A stretch of DNA of 64,000 nt from an uncultured Myxococcales bacterium. GTDB taxonomy: Bacteria > Myxococcota_A > UBA9042 > CAIXZC01. Positions 34,837 through 43,943 of this stretch are shown here, piece by piece. The number at the start of each line of letters is the position of its first letter. Position 1 is the first letter of the stretch. The notes below the pieces were generated by a model. It did not search any database, was not told the origin of the DNA, and worked only from the letters and a program-made list of their open reading frames with translations. The stretch covers positions 93,487 through 157,486 of the forward strand of contig CAITUV010000048.1 in assembly GCA_903895725.1 (NCBI GenBank), read 5' to 3'. Made by a program: the position numbers and the translations under genes.

Positions 34837-36623
34837 TGAACACCTCGTTCCGGGACGGCTTCCAGTCGGTCTACGGGGCGCGGGTTTTCACGAAGGACTT
34901 CCTGCCGGCCGTCGAGGCCGCGCGTGCCGCGGGCATCGAGCACTTCGAAACGGGGGGCGGAGCGCGGTTCCAGTCGCTCGTGTTCTACTGCAACGAGAAT
35001 CCGTTCGAGGTGATGGACACTTTCCGGAATCTCACCGGTCCCAACGTCAACCTCCAGTCGTTGGCCCGGGGAGTCAATGTCGTCGGGCTCGAGAGCCAGA
35101 GCAGCGAAATCATCCAGCTCCACGCCCGGTTGTTCCGGAAGCACGGAATCACGACGGTGCGTAATTTCGACGCGCTCAACGACGTGGACAACCTGATCTT
35201 CAGTGGTCGCTGCATCGTCGAGGCCGGGCTTCGTCACGAGGTCACGGTGACCATGATGGAGCTGCCTCCGGGAGCGGAGAGTCAGGTTCATTCCCCCGAG
35301 TACTATGTCGGTGTGCTCCGGCAGATCCTGGATGCGGACATTCCGTTCCACTCCATCTGCTTCAAGGATGCTTCGGGCACGTCGACGCCCGACAAGGTGT
35401 ACCGGACCATCCGTGCGGCGAGACGCTTCCTGCCTGCCGGCACGAGCATCCGGTTCCACACGCACGAGAGTGCCGGAATCAGCGTCATGGCCTACAAGGC
35501 CGCGCTCGACTCGGGGGCGGACGGCATCGATCTGGCGATGGCCCCCGTATCGGGCGGAACGAGCCAGCCCGACATCGTGACGATGTGGCACGCACTTCGG
35601 GGGACCCACTACGACCTGGGAGTGGACGTTCACAAGGTCATCGAGGCCGAGAAGGTGTTCAAGGAGTGCATGAAGAGCTACTTCACCCCGCCCGAGTCCC
35701 GGGTGGTGGAGCCGCTCATCCCGTATTCCCCGGTCCCGGGCGGTGCGCTGGCTGCGAATTCGCAGATGATGCGGGACAACGGGGTGCTGGATTCGCTGTC
35801 GGACGTCATCGAGGCCATGGCCGAGGTGGTGGCACGAGGAGGCTTCGGAACGTCCGTGACTCCCGTGTCCCAGTTCTACTTCCAGCAGGCGTTCAACAAC
35901 GTGCTGCTCGGGCCGTGGAAGAAGGTTGCCGACGGCTATGGCAAGATGGTTCTGGGGTATTTTGGCAGGACCCCGGCGGCTCCCGACCCCGAGATCGTCA
36001 AGCTGGCTTCGGAGCAGCTTGGACTGGCCCCCACGACCAAGCATCCGCTCGAGCTCAACGACGGGGACCCCAAGAAGGGAATCGCTGCGGCCCGCAAGAT
36101 GCTGGAGGCCGAAGGGCTTCCCGTGACGGATGAGAACCTTTTCATCGCCGCGACGTGCCGGGAGAAGGGAGTGGAGTTCCTCAAGGGGGCGGGCAAGACC
36201 ATGGTTCGGAAGGACGAGCCGGCCAGGAGCCAGGAGCCGACGCCTCCCCGGGTCAATGGAGATGCGCCTCCCGGTGCCTATGCAGTCACCCTCGGGGGAC
36301 GGACTTTCCACGTCCTGGTCGACAAGGGGCGCGTCGTCGTGGACGGACAGGAAACTCCCTGCTCGGTCGAGCCGGAGCCGCTGCCCAAGGGGACGGAGCT
36401 TCCGCCCGGGCCCACCCGGGATATCCTCTCCCCGTTGCCCGGACAGATCCTCCGGCTGGCGGTGACGGACAAGCAGCACGTGAAGGCCGGCCAGACGGTG
36501 CTCGTGCTCGAGGCAATGAAGATGGAGACCGAGGTGAAGGCACCGGCAGCCGGCACGGTGACGCTGTTCGTGCGCAACGGCGACCACGTCAAGACGGGCC
36601 AACGGCTGGCCACGGTTCACTGA
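34812..36623 (+). CDS. oadA: Oxaloacetate decarboxylase alpha subunit (biotin carrier)
   Basis: 603 residues, starting at the ATG at 34812 with GGAGGAAG upstream inside oadG. The N-terminal carboxyltransferase TIM barrel has R-D-G-F-Q-S (14-19), K185 in CFKDASG (the carbamylated metal-site lysine of the family) and H216/H218 in FHTHES. A conserved carboxylase domain follows. After a Pro-rich hinge the biotinyl domain ends the protein with EAMKMET, biotin site K570. It transfers CO2 from oxaloacetate to biotin, which OadB then decarboxylates while pumping sodium. Homologous subunits serve pyruvate or methylmalonyl-CoA carboxylases, but with oadG and oadB adjacent oxaloacetate is the best call. 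F17 replaces a His usual in this motif. Confidence 0.9.
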   Translation: MGRKRVEVMNTSFRDGFQSVYGARVFTKDFLPAVEAARAAGIEHFETGGGARFQSLVFYCNENPFEVMDTFRNLTGPNVNLQSLARGVNVVGLESQSSEIIQLHARLFRKHGITTVRNFDALNDVDNLIFSGRCIVEAGLRHEVTVTMMELPPGAESQVHSPEYYVGVLRQILDADIPFHSICFKDASGTSTPDKVYRTIRAARRFLPAGTSIRFHTHESAGISVMAYKAALDSGADGIDLAMAPVSGGTSQPDIVTMWHALRGTHYDLGVDVHKVIEAEKVFKECMKSYFTPPESRVVEPLIPYSPVPGGALAANSQMMRDNGVLDSLSDVIEAMAEVVARGGFGTSVTPVSQFYFQQAFNNVLLGPWKKVADGYGKMVLGYFGRTPAAPDPEIVKLASEQLGLAPTTKHPLELNDGDPKKGIAAARKMLEAEGLPVTDENLFIAATCREKGVEFLKGAGKTMVRKDEPARSQEPTPPRVNGDAPPGAYAVTLGGRTFHVLVDKGRVVVDGQETPCSVEPEPLPKGTELPPGPTRDILSPLPGQILRLAVTDKQHVKAGQTVLVLEAMKMETEVKAPAAGTVTLFVRNGDHVKTGQRLATVH

Positions 36624-36648
36624 GACGGCGGACAAGGAGCGACGGGTC

Positions 36649-37776
36649 ATGCTCGACAAGCTCTATTCATTCACTGGTATCGCCACCATGACTCCCGGGC
36701 AGGCATTGATGACTTGTGTCAGCCTGCTGCTCATCTGGCTTGCGGTCAAGCGAGGTTTCGAGCCGCTGCTGCTGATTCCGATCGGATTCGGGGGCGTGCT
36801 GGCCAACATTCCCATCGTGGACATCACAGGCCCCACCGGGATCCTCGGGGTTCTCTATTCGGCCGGCCTCGAGACAGGCCTGTTTCCCCTGCTGATCTTT
36901 CTGGGCATCGGTGCGATGACCGACTTCGGACCCATGATTGCCAACCCCATCACCATTCTCATGGGTGCCGCGGCCCAGATGGGGATATTCGTGACGTTCG
37001 TCGGTGCCATCGTGCTGGGCGAGTATTTCGGGTTCGACTTCGGCCTGAAGGAGGCTGCATCCATTGGCATCATCGGTGGGGCCGACGGACCGACGGCAAT
37101 CTTCCTCACCACGAGGCTGGCCCCGGATCTGCTCGGTGCCATCGCCGTGGCCGCGTATTCCTACATGGCGCTGGTACCTCTCATCCAGCCGCCCATCATG
37201 CGTCTTTGCACGACCGTTGCCGAGCGGCGCGTCGTGATGAGCCAGCTACGCGAAGTGTCGCAGACCGAGAAGGTGCTCTTCCCCCTGCTGACCCTGGGGC
37301 TCTGCATCCTGCTGCTGCCCGATGCGACTCCGCTCGTGGGCATGCTGATGTTCGGCAACCTGCTGCGGGAGACCGGTGTGGTAGAGCGTCTCTCGTCCAC
37401 TGCGCAAAACGAGATGATCAACATCGTGACCATGCTGCTCGGGCTGACGGTTGGCTCGAAGCTTTCGGCGGATCGGTTCCTGCAGAAGGAGACCCTGGGG
37501 ATTCTGGCTCTGGGCCTGTTTGCCTTCTCGGTGGGGACCGCGTCGGGCGTGCTGCTCGGCCGCGTCATGAACTGGATCTCCCGGGGGCGGATCAACCCGC
37601 TCATCGGCGCTGCCGGGGTGTCCGCCGTGCCGATGGCCGCCCGGGTGGTGAACAAGGTTGGCCTCGAGGCCAACCCGGACAACTACCTCCTCATGCACGC
37701 GATGGGACCCAACGTGTCGGGCGTGATCGGCTCGGCCGTGGCCGCGGGCATCCTGCTCGCAGCGCTTGGAGGTTAG
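36649..37776 (+). CDS. oadB: Sodium-pumping decarboxylase beta subunit
   Basis: A 375-residue polytopic membrane protein of the OadB/GcdB/MmdB family, starting at the ATG at 36649 (AAGGAG upstream) 26 bases after oadA. Recognisable features are the PIGFGGVLAN-type motif in the N-terminal third, the key G-G-A-D-G-P-T-A-I-F loop (Asp needed for sodium and proton coupling) and the C-terminal N-x-x-G-x-x-x-N-P-D-N-Y-L-L-M-H-A-M-G-P-N motif. It decarboxylates carboxybiotin and exports sodium ions. It completes the pump with the two genes before it and suggests use of a sodium gradient for energy. Confidence 0.92.
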   Translation: MLDKLYSFTGIATMTPGQALMTCVSLLLIWLAVKRGFEPLLLIPIGFGGVLANIPIVDITGPTGILGVLYSAGLETGLFPLLIFLGIGAMTDFGPMIANPITILMGAAAQMGIFVTFVGAIVLGEYFGFDFGLKEAASIGIIGGADGPTAIFLTTRLAPDLLGAIAVAAYSYMALVPLIQPPIMRLCTTVAERRVVMSQLREVSQTEKVLFPLLTLGLCILLLPDATPLVGMLMFGNLLRETGVVERLSSTAQNEMINIVTMLLGLTVGSKLSADRFLQKETLGILALGLFAFSVGTASGVLLGRVMNWISRGRINPLIGAAGVSAVPMAARVVNKVGLEANPDNYLLMHAMGPNVSGVIGSAVAAGILLAALGG

Positions 37777-37795
37777 GGGGCCTGCGGGTCGGGGA

Positions 37796-39496
37796 ATGAG
37801 CGATCAAACCAAACTGAGCGGCTATCAGCCTCCCTCCGCAGACGGCGGCGTGCCGATTGCCGTCTTTGGCGTTCGATACATCCACTCCAGGCTCTCCGAC
37901 GGGGGAGACCTCTACCTGACCGAGTCCGGGCTCGCCCTGGCCTCGGACATCGGGCCCGAGACCTTCAACGTCGACGGTGCCTGGTTTCGCGCCAACTCGA
38001 TCCGGCTTCCGGGCACGAGCATGCTCTACCGAGTCCGCACCCGCGGTTTGGGGGGAGAGCCCCGGGACGTGGTCCTGAAGTGGAACCGCGTGGGACAGGA
38101 GGTCCCCTGCATGGGGGACGGCGAGGATCTGCGCACCGCGGAGTTCAACAGCCCCTTTGAGGAGTTCGCTCTGGTGACCGAGCTGCGCGAGGCAGCGCAG
38201 GCATCCCGGCGGGGGTTCGATACCCAGATCCCGCTGGCCATCTATGTGTCTTCAGAACGAGTCGAGCTGGACCGCAGCGGCCGTCGTCGGGACAGAATGC
38301 ATGCCAAGATTGCGGTCCACAAGGACGTGCATCTCGACATGATGCGCCCTTATGCCGTGCTCTACCTGTGGATGCCCGGTATCGATGCATCCGCTGCCTG
38401 GCGGGAGGGGCGACTGGACACACGCGGTGTCGAGGACCTGACTCTGCGTACCCGAGATGAGCTTCTCAACCTCGGGTTCGTCGTTCGGGACAGCAAGCCG
38501 CACCATGTGATCGTGCAGCCGGACGGGAGCCGTTCCGTCGCCCGGACGCCGGAGGGGAACATCAAGTTCGGGCTCATCGATTTCGAGCTGCTCGAGCGCA
38601 CCGAGGAGCGCGAGGCCGGCCTGCGCAAGAGCCGGCGGATGAGCTACCTCGAGCGCCAGCGCGACCGGTTCGTGCACCGGGAAGGAGTCGTGTACCCGCC
38701 TCACCTCAAGCTCGTCGACGTCATGGGCGTCGACTATGTTTACGGCCATGCCGAATGCACCGGAGGCCGCTTGTGGGTGGTCGGCCGCGACCCATTCCTG
38801 TTCGACTACTTCCTTCCTGAACGCTGGGAGAGCATGGAGCGGACCCGGCTCTCGGCCTTCAACGCGGTCTACCACACGCTGACCAAGGACTCCATCAACC
38901 TGGTGTGGTCCGTCTCCCGGGTGGGACTCGAGCCCGACCTGGACCCGAGCAATCCTGGCGAGCGGGAGATCCTTCGCTACGGGTTCAACAGCCCGTTCGA
39001 GGAGTTTGCCCTTGCTCTCTATCTTCGCAACAACGGCGTGGCCACCACCTACCCGCGGGCAGTCTATGCCGTTGAAACGCAATCGAGGCCGTCGGGCTAC
39101 CTGGTCGACGGGCGTCGGTACGCTTCCCACGCCGGGCTCTCCACTCCCGACGGTCTTCCCGTTCTCAGCGAGTCACTCGATTACATCACCATCTGGGGCT
39201 ACTGGAACGGCCCGGACGAGAAGCTGGCCGCCTGCGATGCCAACTACTATGAAGCCATCGATGCGCTGCGTGCCTACCGGGAGGGGATGCTGTCGCAGGA
39301 CGAGTATCTGGCTCTCGTGGCCGAGATGCGCAGGCGCCTGGACATTGCTGGAGTCGAGGATCTCAACCTCCGGGGAAATCACCTCATGCTCTCGCTCGAC
39401 TCGGCCGGGACTCTTCTGAGGGATGCCCTGGGAGCTCCGGAAGTCCGAATCTGCAACTTCGAGCTGCTCCGACGCCGGGTGCCGAGCGCGGTCTGA
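37796..39496 (+). CDS. Tandem protein-kinase-like protein, second copy degenerate
   Basis: A 566-residue cytoplasmic protein starting at the ATG at 37796 (GGGGA upstream), 19 bases after oadB. The two halves resemble each other: F-N-S-P-F-E-E-F-A-L occurs at about 116-125 and again near 400. The first half has kinase-like landmarks: V-V-L-K-W-N (K95, as the beta-3 lysine), F-E-E-F-A-L (as helix C), V-R-D-S-K-P-H-H-V-I-V (D232, K234, as the catalytic loop) and G-L-I-D-F-E (D262, as the metal-binding DFG). The second half keeps the frame but reads N-L-R-G-N-H and I-C-N-F-E, so its catalytic Asp residues are lost. I know no named family. A kinase/pseudokinase tandem is my inference. Confidence 0.7.
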   Translation: MSDQTKLSGYQPPSADGGVPIAVFGVRYIHSRLSDGGDLYLTESGLALASDIGPETFNVDGAWFRANSIRLPGTSMLYRVRTRGLGGEPRDVVLKWNRVGQEVPCMGDGEDLRTAEFNSPFEEFALVTELREAAQASRRGFDTQIPLAIYVSSERVELDRSGRRRDRMHAKIAVHKDVHLDMMRPYAVLYLWMPGIDASAAWREGRLDTRGVEDLTLRTRDELLNLGFVVRDSKPHHVIVQPDGSRSVARTPEGNIKFGLIDFELLERTEEREAGLRKSRRMSYLERQRDRFVHREGVVYPPHLKLVDVMGVDYVYGHAECTGGRLWVVGRDPFLFDYFLPERWESMERTRLSAFNAVYHTLTKDSINLVWSVSRVGLEPDLDPSNPGEREILRYGFNSPFEEFALALYLRNNGVATTYPRAVYAVETQSRPSGYLVDGRRYASHAGLSTPDGLPVLSESLDYITIWGYWNGPDEKLAACDANYYEAIDALRAYREGMLSQDEYLALVAEMRRRLDIAGVEDLNLRGNHLMLSLDSAGTLLRDALGAPEVRICNFELLRRRVPSAV

Positions 39497-39634
39497 GTCG
39501 AGGTGCCTGAGCCGCACGGGGCCGCCCGGCTTGCCTGCAGAATACCTCTGTAACCTTCTTCGAAACGGTGCCTCTAACGCTGGGGAACGCTCCGTACCGC
39601 TGTCGAGCGGGATTTCAAGGAGGTGCGCCCGACC

Positions 39635-41062
39635 ATGATTTCCGCTGCAAGGACCAGGGGGCCAAGTCTGCTCACAGGCCTGGCCGCAGTGTTGACCGTA
39701 CTGTCGACCGCGTGCTCCTCGAACGGCAACGCTGCGCTCAAGGAAGGGGCGGCGCCGCCGGAGCATCGGGCCCATCTTGATCATTCCGCCTTCTTCCCCG
39801 ACAGGTTCGAGTCCGGTCAGGACGTGACCCGGGCCTGCCTCTCGTGCCACGAGGGGGCAGCCGCAGACCTGATGAATACGGCGCATTGGACGTGGCTGGG
39901 GGCCGAGGTCGAGGTTCCCGGGCATGAGGGGAGCACCCGCATCGGCAAGAAGAACCTCATCAACAACTTCTGCATCTCCGTCTCGGGGAACTGGGCATCC
40001 TGCACCCGCTGCCACGCAGGCTACGGGTGGACCGACTCGCAGTTCGACTTTGAAGACTCTTCCCGGGTGGATTGCCTGGTCTGTCACGACCGGTCGGGCC
40101 AGTACCGGAAGGGGGCGGGGGGAGTGCCCGAGAGCGGGGTGGACCTTGCAGCAGCGGCCCGCAGCGTGGGTTTCCCCCGACGCGACAACTGCGGAGTGTG
40201 CCACAACTACGGAGGTGGCGGGCTGGGGGTCAAGCATGGCGATCTGGACAGCAGCCTGGATTCACCGACCGAGGGGGATGACGTCCACATGGGGCGCCAA
40301 GGCATGCTGTGCATCGACTGCCATGGTGGGGCCGGGCACGACATCAAGGGGCGCTCGCTCTCGGTGGGAGTCGAGGACGCGGGCGGAATCGGCTGCACCG
40401 GCTGCCATCGTGAGCGACCTCACGCGGACGACCGGCTCGACTCGCACACGGATGCCGTCGCCTGCCAGACGTGCCACATCCCCACCTACGCCCGCAGGAA
40501 CCCCACGAAGACAAATTGGGACTGGTCGAAGGCGGGCGATGATTCCCGTTCGGACAACGTGCACAAGTACCTGAAGATCAAGGGGGAGTTCGTGTACGGT
40601 CAGAACCTGGTTCCCGAGTACCGCTGGTTCAACGGAGAGGGGGATCGCTACCTGGCCGGGGACCGAATCGCGGAGCAGGGGCCGACGGTCCTCAACCAGC
40701 CCCACGGATCGATGGAGGACAAGGAGGCCCGCATCTGGCCCTTCAAGGTGCACCGGGGCCGCCAACCTGCCGACAGGAAGAACCGGGTGCTGCTCCAGCC
40801 GGTGACCGCGGGGGAGGGGGGGTACTGGCACAACTTCGACTGGGACAAGGCGTTCCGCCTCGGGGCCGAGCTCACGGGCATCCCCTACTCCGGCCAGTAC
40901 GAGTTCGTGGAGACCGAGATGTACTGGCCTCTGTCCCACATGGTCGCTCCGGCTGACAAGGCGCTGAGATGCGTGGATTGCCACGGACCGCAGGGGCGCA
41001 TGGACTGGTCGGCCCTCGGCTATGGGGCGGACCCCGCCGGGACAGGAGGTAGGGAGCGATGA
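39635..41062 (+). CDS. Octaheme c-type cytochrome, tetrathionate reductase family
   Basis: A 475-residue exported protein, apparently a lipoprotein (LSTAC, Cys27). The ATG at 39635 lies 11 bases after AGGAGG. Eight C-x-x-C-H heme sites occur in order (CLSCH, CTRCH, CLVCH, CGVCH, CIDCH, CTGCH, CQTCH, CVDCH). The spacing, the N-F-C-I-S-V-S-G-N-W segment, the R-W-F-N-G stretch and the P-L-S-H-M end match the octaheme tetrathionate reductase (OTR) family, whose members reduce tetrathionate and in vitro also nitrite and hydroxylamine. It is coupled by ATGA to a heptaheme-b561 protein and followed by thiosulfate-type transporters, so a periplasmic sulfur-oxyanion reductase is likely. Confidence 0.9.
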   Translation: MISAARTRGPSLLTGLAAVLTVLSTACSSNGNAALKEGAAPPEHRAHLDHSAFFPDRFESGQDVTRACLSCHEGAAADLMNTAHWTWLGAEVEVPGHEGSTRIGKKNLINNFCISVSGNWASCTRCHAGYGWTDSQFDFEDSSRVDCLVCHDRSGQYRKGAGGVPESGVDLAAAARSVGFPRRDNCGVCHNYGGGGLGVKHGDLDSSLDSPTEGDDVHMGRQGMLCIDCHGGAGHDIKGRSLSVGVEDAGGIGCTGCHRERPHADDRLDSHTDAVACQTCHIPTYARRNPTKTNWDWSKAGDDSRSDNVHKYLKIKGEFVYGQNLVPEYRWFNGEGDRYLAGDRIAEQGPTVLNQPHGSMEDKEARIWPFKVHRGRQPADRKNRVLLQPVTAGEGGYWHNFDWDKAFRLGAELTGIPYSGQYEFVETEMYWPLSHMVAPADKALRCVDCHGPQGRMDWSALGYGADPAGTGGRER

Positions 41063-43404
41063 AACGCACGGTCTTCCTGGTGCTGGTGACACTCTCCCTT
41101 CCTCTGCTGGCCGGCGAGAACGCTGGAACAGAGCCTTTGAAGCCTGCCGGCGGCTCAGATGGAGCCGTGGAAGCACGGTTTGGCATGCACCCGCCGGTAC
41201 CGGTGCGCGATGCCACGGGGGCAGTGCCCTCCAGGCTGTCTTCGATCGACACGGGCAGGAGTTGCGGGAGCTGCCACGACGTCGGCTGGATCAGTGCTCA
41301 CAATGACCATTTCAGCGGCAGTCGCAAGGTGGGCTGCATGGCGTGCCACACGCGGGGAGCGCTGCCCGATTCCACAGCCGGGCTACTCGATGCCGAGGGG
41401 CGCGTCCCGGCGGACAAGCTGGCGATCCAGGCCCCCTCCAACGGGAATTGCGGGCACTGTCACGGGTTGGTCCACGAAGGTCCACTTCCGCTGGAGCTGC
41501 CCGCGGACTTCGACACAGTGGAACGCTCTGACCGCTACTCGATGTCGCGGCTGACCGGGACGATCTTCTCTCCGCACCGGGTTTCCGAGTCGTTCATGAA
41601 CATCCCGGACAAGTCGGCCCAGACCCGATATTGGGACGTACACGCTGCGACCGGCGTCGGCTGCACCTCGTGCCATTACGTGTCGAACAACCCGGGCAAG
41701 GCGGACCGGACCGTCCGTCGCGAGCTTCTGCACCTGAAGCGGGACCCCAGGGCACTGAGCACGGCGGAGTATCTGCGTCGCCCGGATCATCGCCTGGAGA
41801 CGGCCCGTTGCCAGACCTGCCACGATCCTCTGGCGGTGCATGGGGATCTTCCGTTCCGGGAAAGGCACATGGAGGTGCTGGCCTGCCAGTCGTGCCACGT
41901 GCCCACGGTACCCGGTCCTGCGGCCTCCACCATCGATCTCACGATGCTCGACAGCCAGCGGAGCCCGCAGGTGGCGTACCGGGGGATCGACGAGGGCGAG
42001 GGCACTCCGACCGTGAGGCTCACGAGGGGATACCAGCCTTTCCTGTTCCCCGCTCTGGATGGTGACCAGGTCCGCCTCTCCCCGTTCAACCTGGTCACTT
42101 ATTGGTATTGGGTGGACGCAGCAGGCATCGAAGTGGGGCGGGAGACGCTCGAGGCCGCGCTGATGGACCGGTCGGGGAAGTTCAGACCCGAGGTTCTCGC
42201 TGTGTTCGATCGGAACGGCGACGGGCAGATTGTCGGCTCGGAGCTGCGCATGGACACCCCGGAGAAGCGGGAGGCCCTGACGGCAGCCCTGGCCTCGCAG
42301 GGGGTGGCCGACCCGACTGTTGCAGGGCGCGTGGCAGTGCAGCCCGTCAGTCACGGAGTGGTTGGGAAGGGATTTGCCACTCATGATTGCTCGGCCTGCC
42401 ACTCTCCCAACGGCCGACTGGACGGCACGATTCCTCTGGCTGCCTGGGTCCCGTATGGAGCCCCCACGTCGCCGGAGATGGCGGACACCGCAGAGATCAG
42501 CGGTGCCATCGTACAGACGGAGGCGGGTGGGCTCGTGCTGGAGCGGACCGGCGTGTCGGGGTCGGTCTATGTCCCCGGCCGCAGCCACCAGCTATGGAGT
42601 GATACGGTGGGGTTCACTCTTCTCGGGATGACCCTCGTTGCGCTCGGAGCGCACGCAGCGTTCCGTATCCTGTCCTCCCGACGTCGCATGCGGGCGGTCA
42701 ACGGATTGCATGAAGGGTCGGGGGAGATGCCGGAGCCGCTCCTGGGCGAGCCGGTGCTCATGTATTCCCTGTACGAGCGCATCTGGCACTGGACTATGGC
42801 CGCAAGCGTCCTGGCCCTGCTCCTGACCGGGCTCGGGATTCATTACCCCAAGGTTTTCCCGATGCTCCAGTTCCCCCGCTCCGTGAGCGTGCACAGCGTG
42901 GCCGCTGCGATTCTGGTCATCAATGCGTTTCTGGCCCTGTTCTATCACCTGGCGACCAGCGAGATTCGGCAGTTCATCCCACAGCGGACAAGGTTCCTCC
43001 CTCGGCTTGCGGAGATGGCGAAGTACTATGCCCGGGGGATCTTCGAGGGAGCATCGAGGCCGTTCCGCAAGACCCGGGACGGGAAGCTGAATCCCCTCCA
43101 GCAGGTGACCTACGTGGCCCTGCTCAACGTCCTGTTCCCAGCGCAGATCGTGACCGGCACCTGGCTATGGGTTGCCGGTTGGAAGCCGGAATGGGTCGGT
43201 GCATCCTGGGCCTTCGGCTGGGTCGCTTCGGTGCACAACCTCGGCTCGTGGCTGTTCCTCTCCTTTCTGCTGGCGCATGTCTACCTGACCACGACCGGCC
43301 ACACGCTATCTGCGCACATCCGGGCCATGGTGACCGGGTACGAGGCAGAGGAGCTCGAGGGGAAAGGGCAACAGGTCCGACTGTCGGCAGGAGCAAGCTC
43401 ATGA
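41059..43404 (+). CDS. Heptaheme cytochrome c fused to cytochrome b561
   Basis: A 781-residue protein, ATG 41059 overlapping the OTR stop (GGAGGTAGGGAG upstream). After a signal peptide, residues about 65-465 carry seven C-x-x-C-H sites (CGSCH, CMACH, CGHCH, CTSCH, CQTCH, CQSCH, CSACH) and an EF-hand-like D-R-N-G-D-G-Q between the sixth and seventh. A membrane helix (about 515-535) and a cytoplasmic loop lead into a four-helix b561/formate-dehydrogenase-gamma-like domain (about 575-765) with His in IWHW, VHSV, YHLA, VHNL and AHVY. It should move electrons from the quinone pool through seven hemes to the octaheme partner. Such a single-chain quinol dehydrogenase is less common than separate b and c subunits. 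Confidence 0.88.
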   Translation: MKRTVFLVLVTLSLPLLAGENAGTEPLKPAGGSDGAVEARFGMHPPVPVRDATGAVPSRLSSIDTGRSCGSCHDVGWISAHNDHFSGSRKVGCMACHTRGALPDSTAGLLDAEGRVPADKLAIQAPSNGNCGHCHGLVHEGPLPLELPADFDTVERSDRYSMSRLTGTIFSPHRVSESFMNIPDKSAQTRYWDVHAATGVGCTSCHYVSNNPGKADRTVRRELLHLKRDPRALSTAEYLRRPDHRLETARCQTCHDPLAVHGDLPFRERHMEVLACQSCHVPTVPGPAASTIDLTMLDSQRSPQVAYRGIDEGEGTPTVRLTRGYQPFLFPALDGDQVRLSPFNLVTYWYWVDAAGIEVGRETLEAALMDRSGKFRPEVLAVFDRNGDGQIVGSELRMDTPEKREALTAALASQGVADPTVAGRVAVQPVSHGVVGKGFATHDCSACHSPNGRLDGTIPLAAWVPYGAPTSPEMADTAEISGAIVQTEAGGLVLERTGVSGSVYVPGRSHQLWSDTVGFTLLGMTLVALGAHAAFRILSSRRRMRAVNGLHEGSGEMPEPLLGEPVLMYSLYERIWHWTMAASVLALLLTGLGIHYPKVFPMLQFPRSVSVHSVAAAILVINAFLALFYHLATSEIRQFIPQRTRFLPRLAEMAKYYARGIFEGASRPFRKTRDGKLNPLQQVTYVALLNVLFPAQIVTGTWLWVAGWKPEWVGASWAFGWVASVHNLGSWLFLSFLLAHVYLTTTGHTLSAHIRAMVTGYEAEELEGKGQQVRLSAGASS

Positions 43405-43931
43405 GTCAGAAACAGCCAAAGGCCGCTCGTCCCTACATCAACCCGTATCTTGGCGGGGCACTGCTCGGTATCGTCCTCTTCCTGGCCTATGTGCTCACGG
43501 GAGCGGGGCTGGGAGCGTCGGGGGCCATCGAGCACGTGGACATAGCGGTCGTGGATGCCGTGGCCCCGTCCCACGTCGACCGTGTGGCCTACCTGGCCGA
43601 GAAAGCAGGGGGGGACCGGAATCCGCTCCTGACGCCGCCGGTGTTCATGCTCGCCGGAACCGTGCTGGGCGGCTTCCTGTCCGGCCTGTTCGGCCGTCGG
43701 GTCAAGGTGGAGCTGCGCAAGGGGCCTCGGATCTCGGGGGGGACTCGAGTGGCACTGGCCCTGCTGGGCGGAGCCATCATGGGGTTCGGTGCCCGGATGG
43801 CCCGGGGCTGTACGTCCGGCCAGGCATTGAGCGGCGGGGCCCTCCTCTCCGTGGGGAGCTGGGCATTCATGTTTGCCGTGTTCGCAGGTGCCTACGCCCT
43901 TGCCTGGTTTCTTCGCCGGGTCTGGAACTGA
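43401..43931 (+). CDS. YeeE/YedE-family transporter, first half-unit
   Basis: A 176-residue membrane protein whose ATG overlaps the preceding stop (ATGA). It has the YeeE/YedE signature G-A-R-M-A-R-G-C-T-S-G-Q with the essential Cys, in a G-x-x-x-G-rich helix. Members take up thiosulfate or related sulfur compounds. Full-length YeeE has about nine helices; here the protein is half size, and the next gene supplies a second half, as in two-gene PmpAB-type pairs. The extended loop (about 40-75) between the first and second helices has no family match that I recognise. Confidence 0.85.
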   Translation: MSQKQPKAARPYINPYLGGALLGIVLFLAYVLTGAGLGASGAIEHVDIAVVDAVAPSHVDRVAYLAEKAGGDRNPLLTPPVFMLAGTVLGGFLSGLFGRRVKVELRKGPRISGGTRVALALLGGAIMGFGARMARGCTSGQALSGGALLSVGSWAFMFAVFAGAYALAWFLRRVWN

Positions 43932-43943
43932 GGGAGGGGAACC

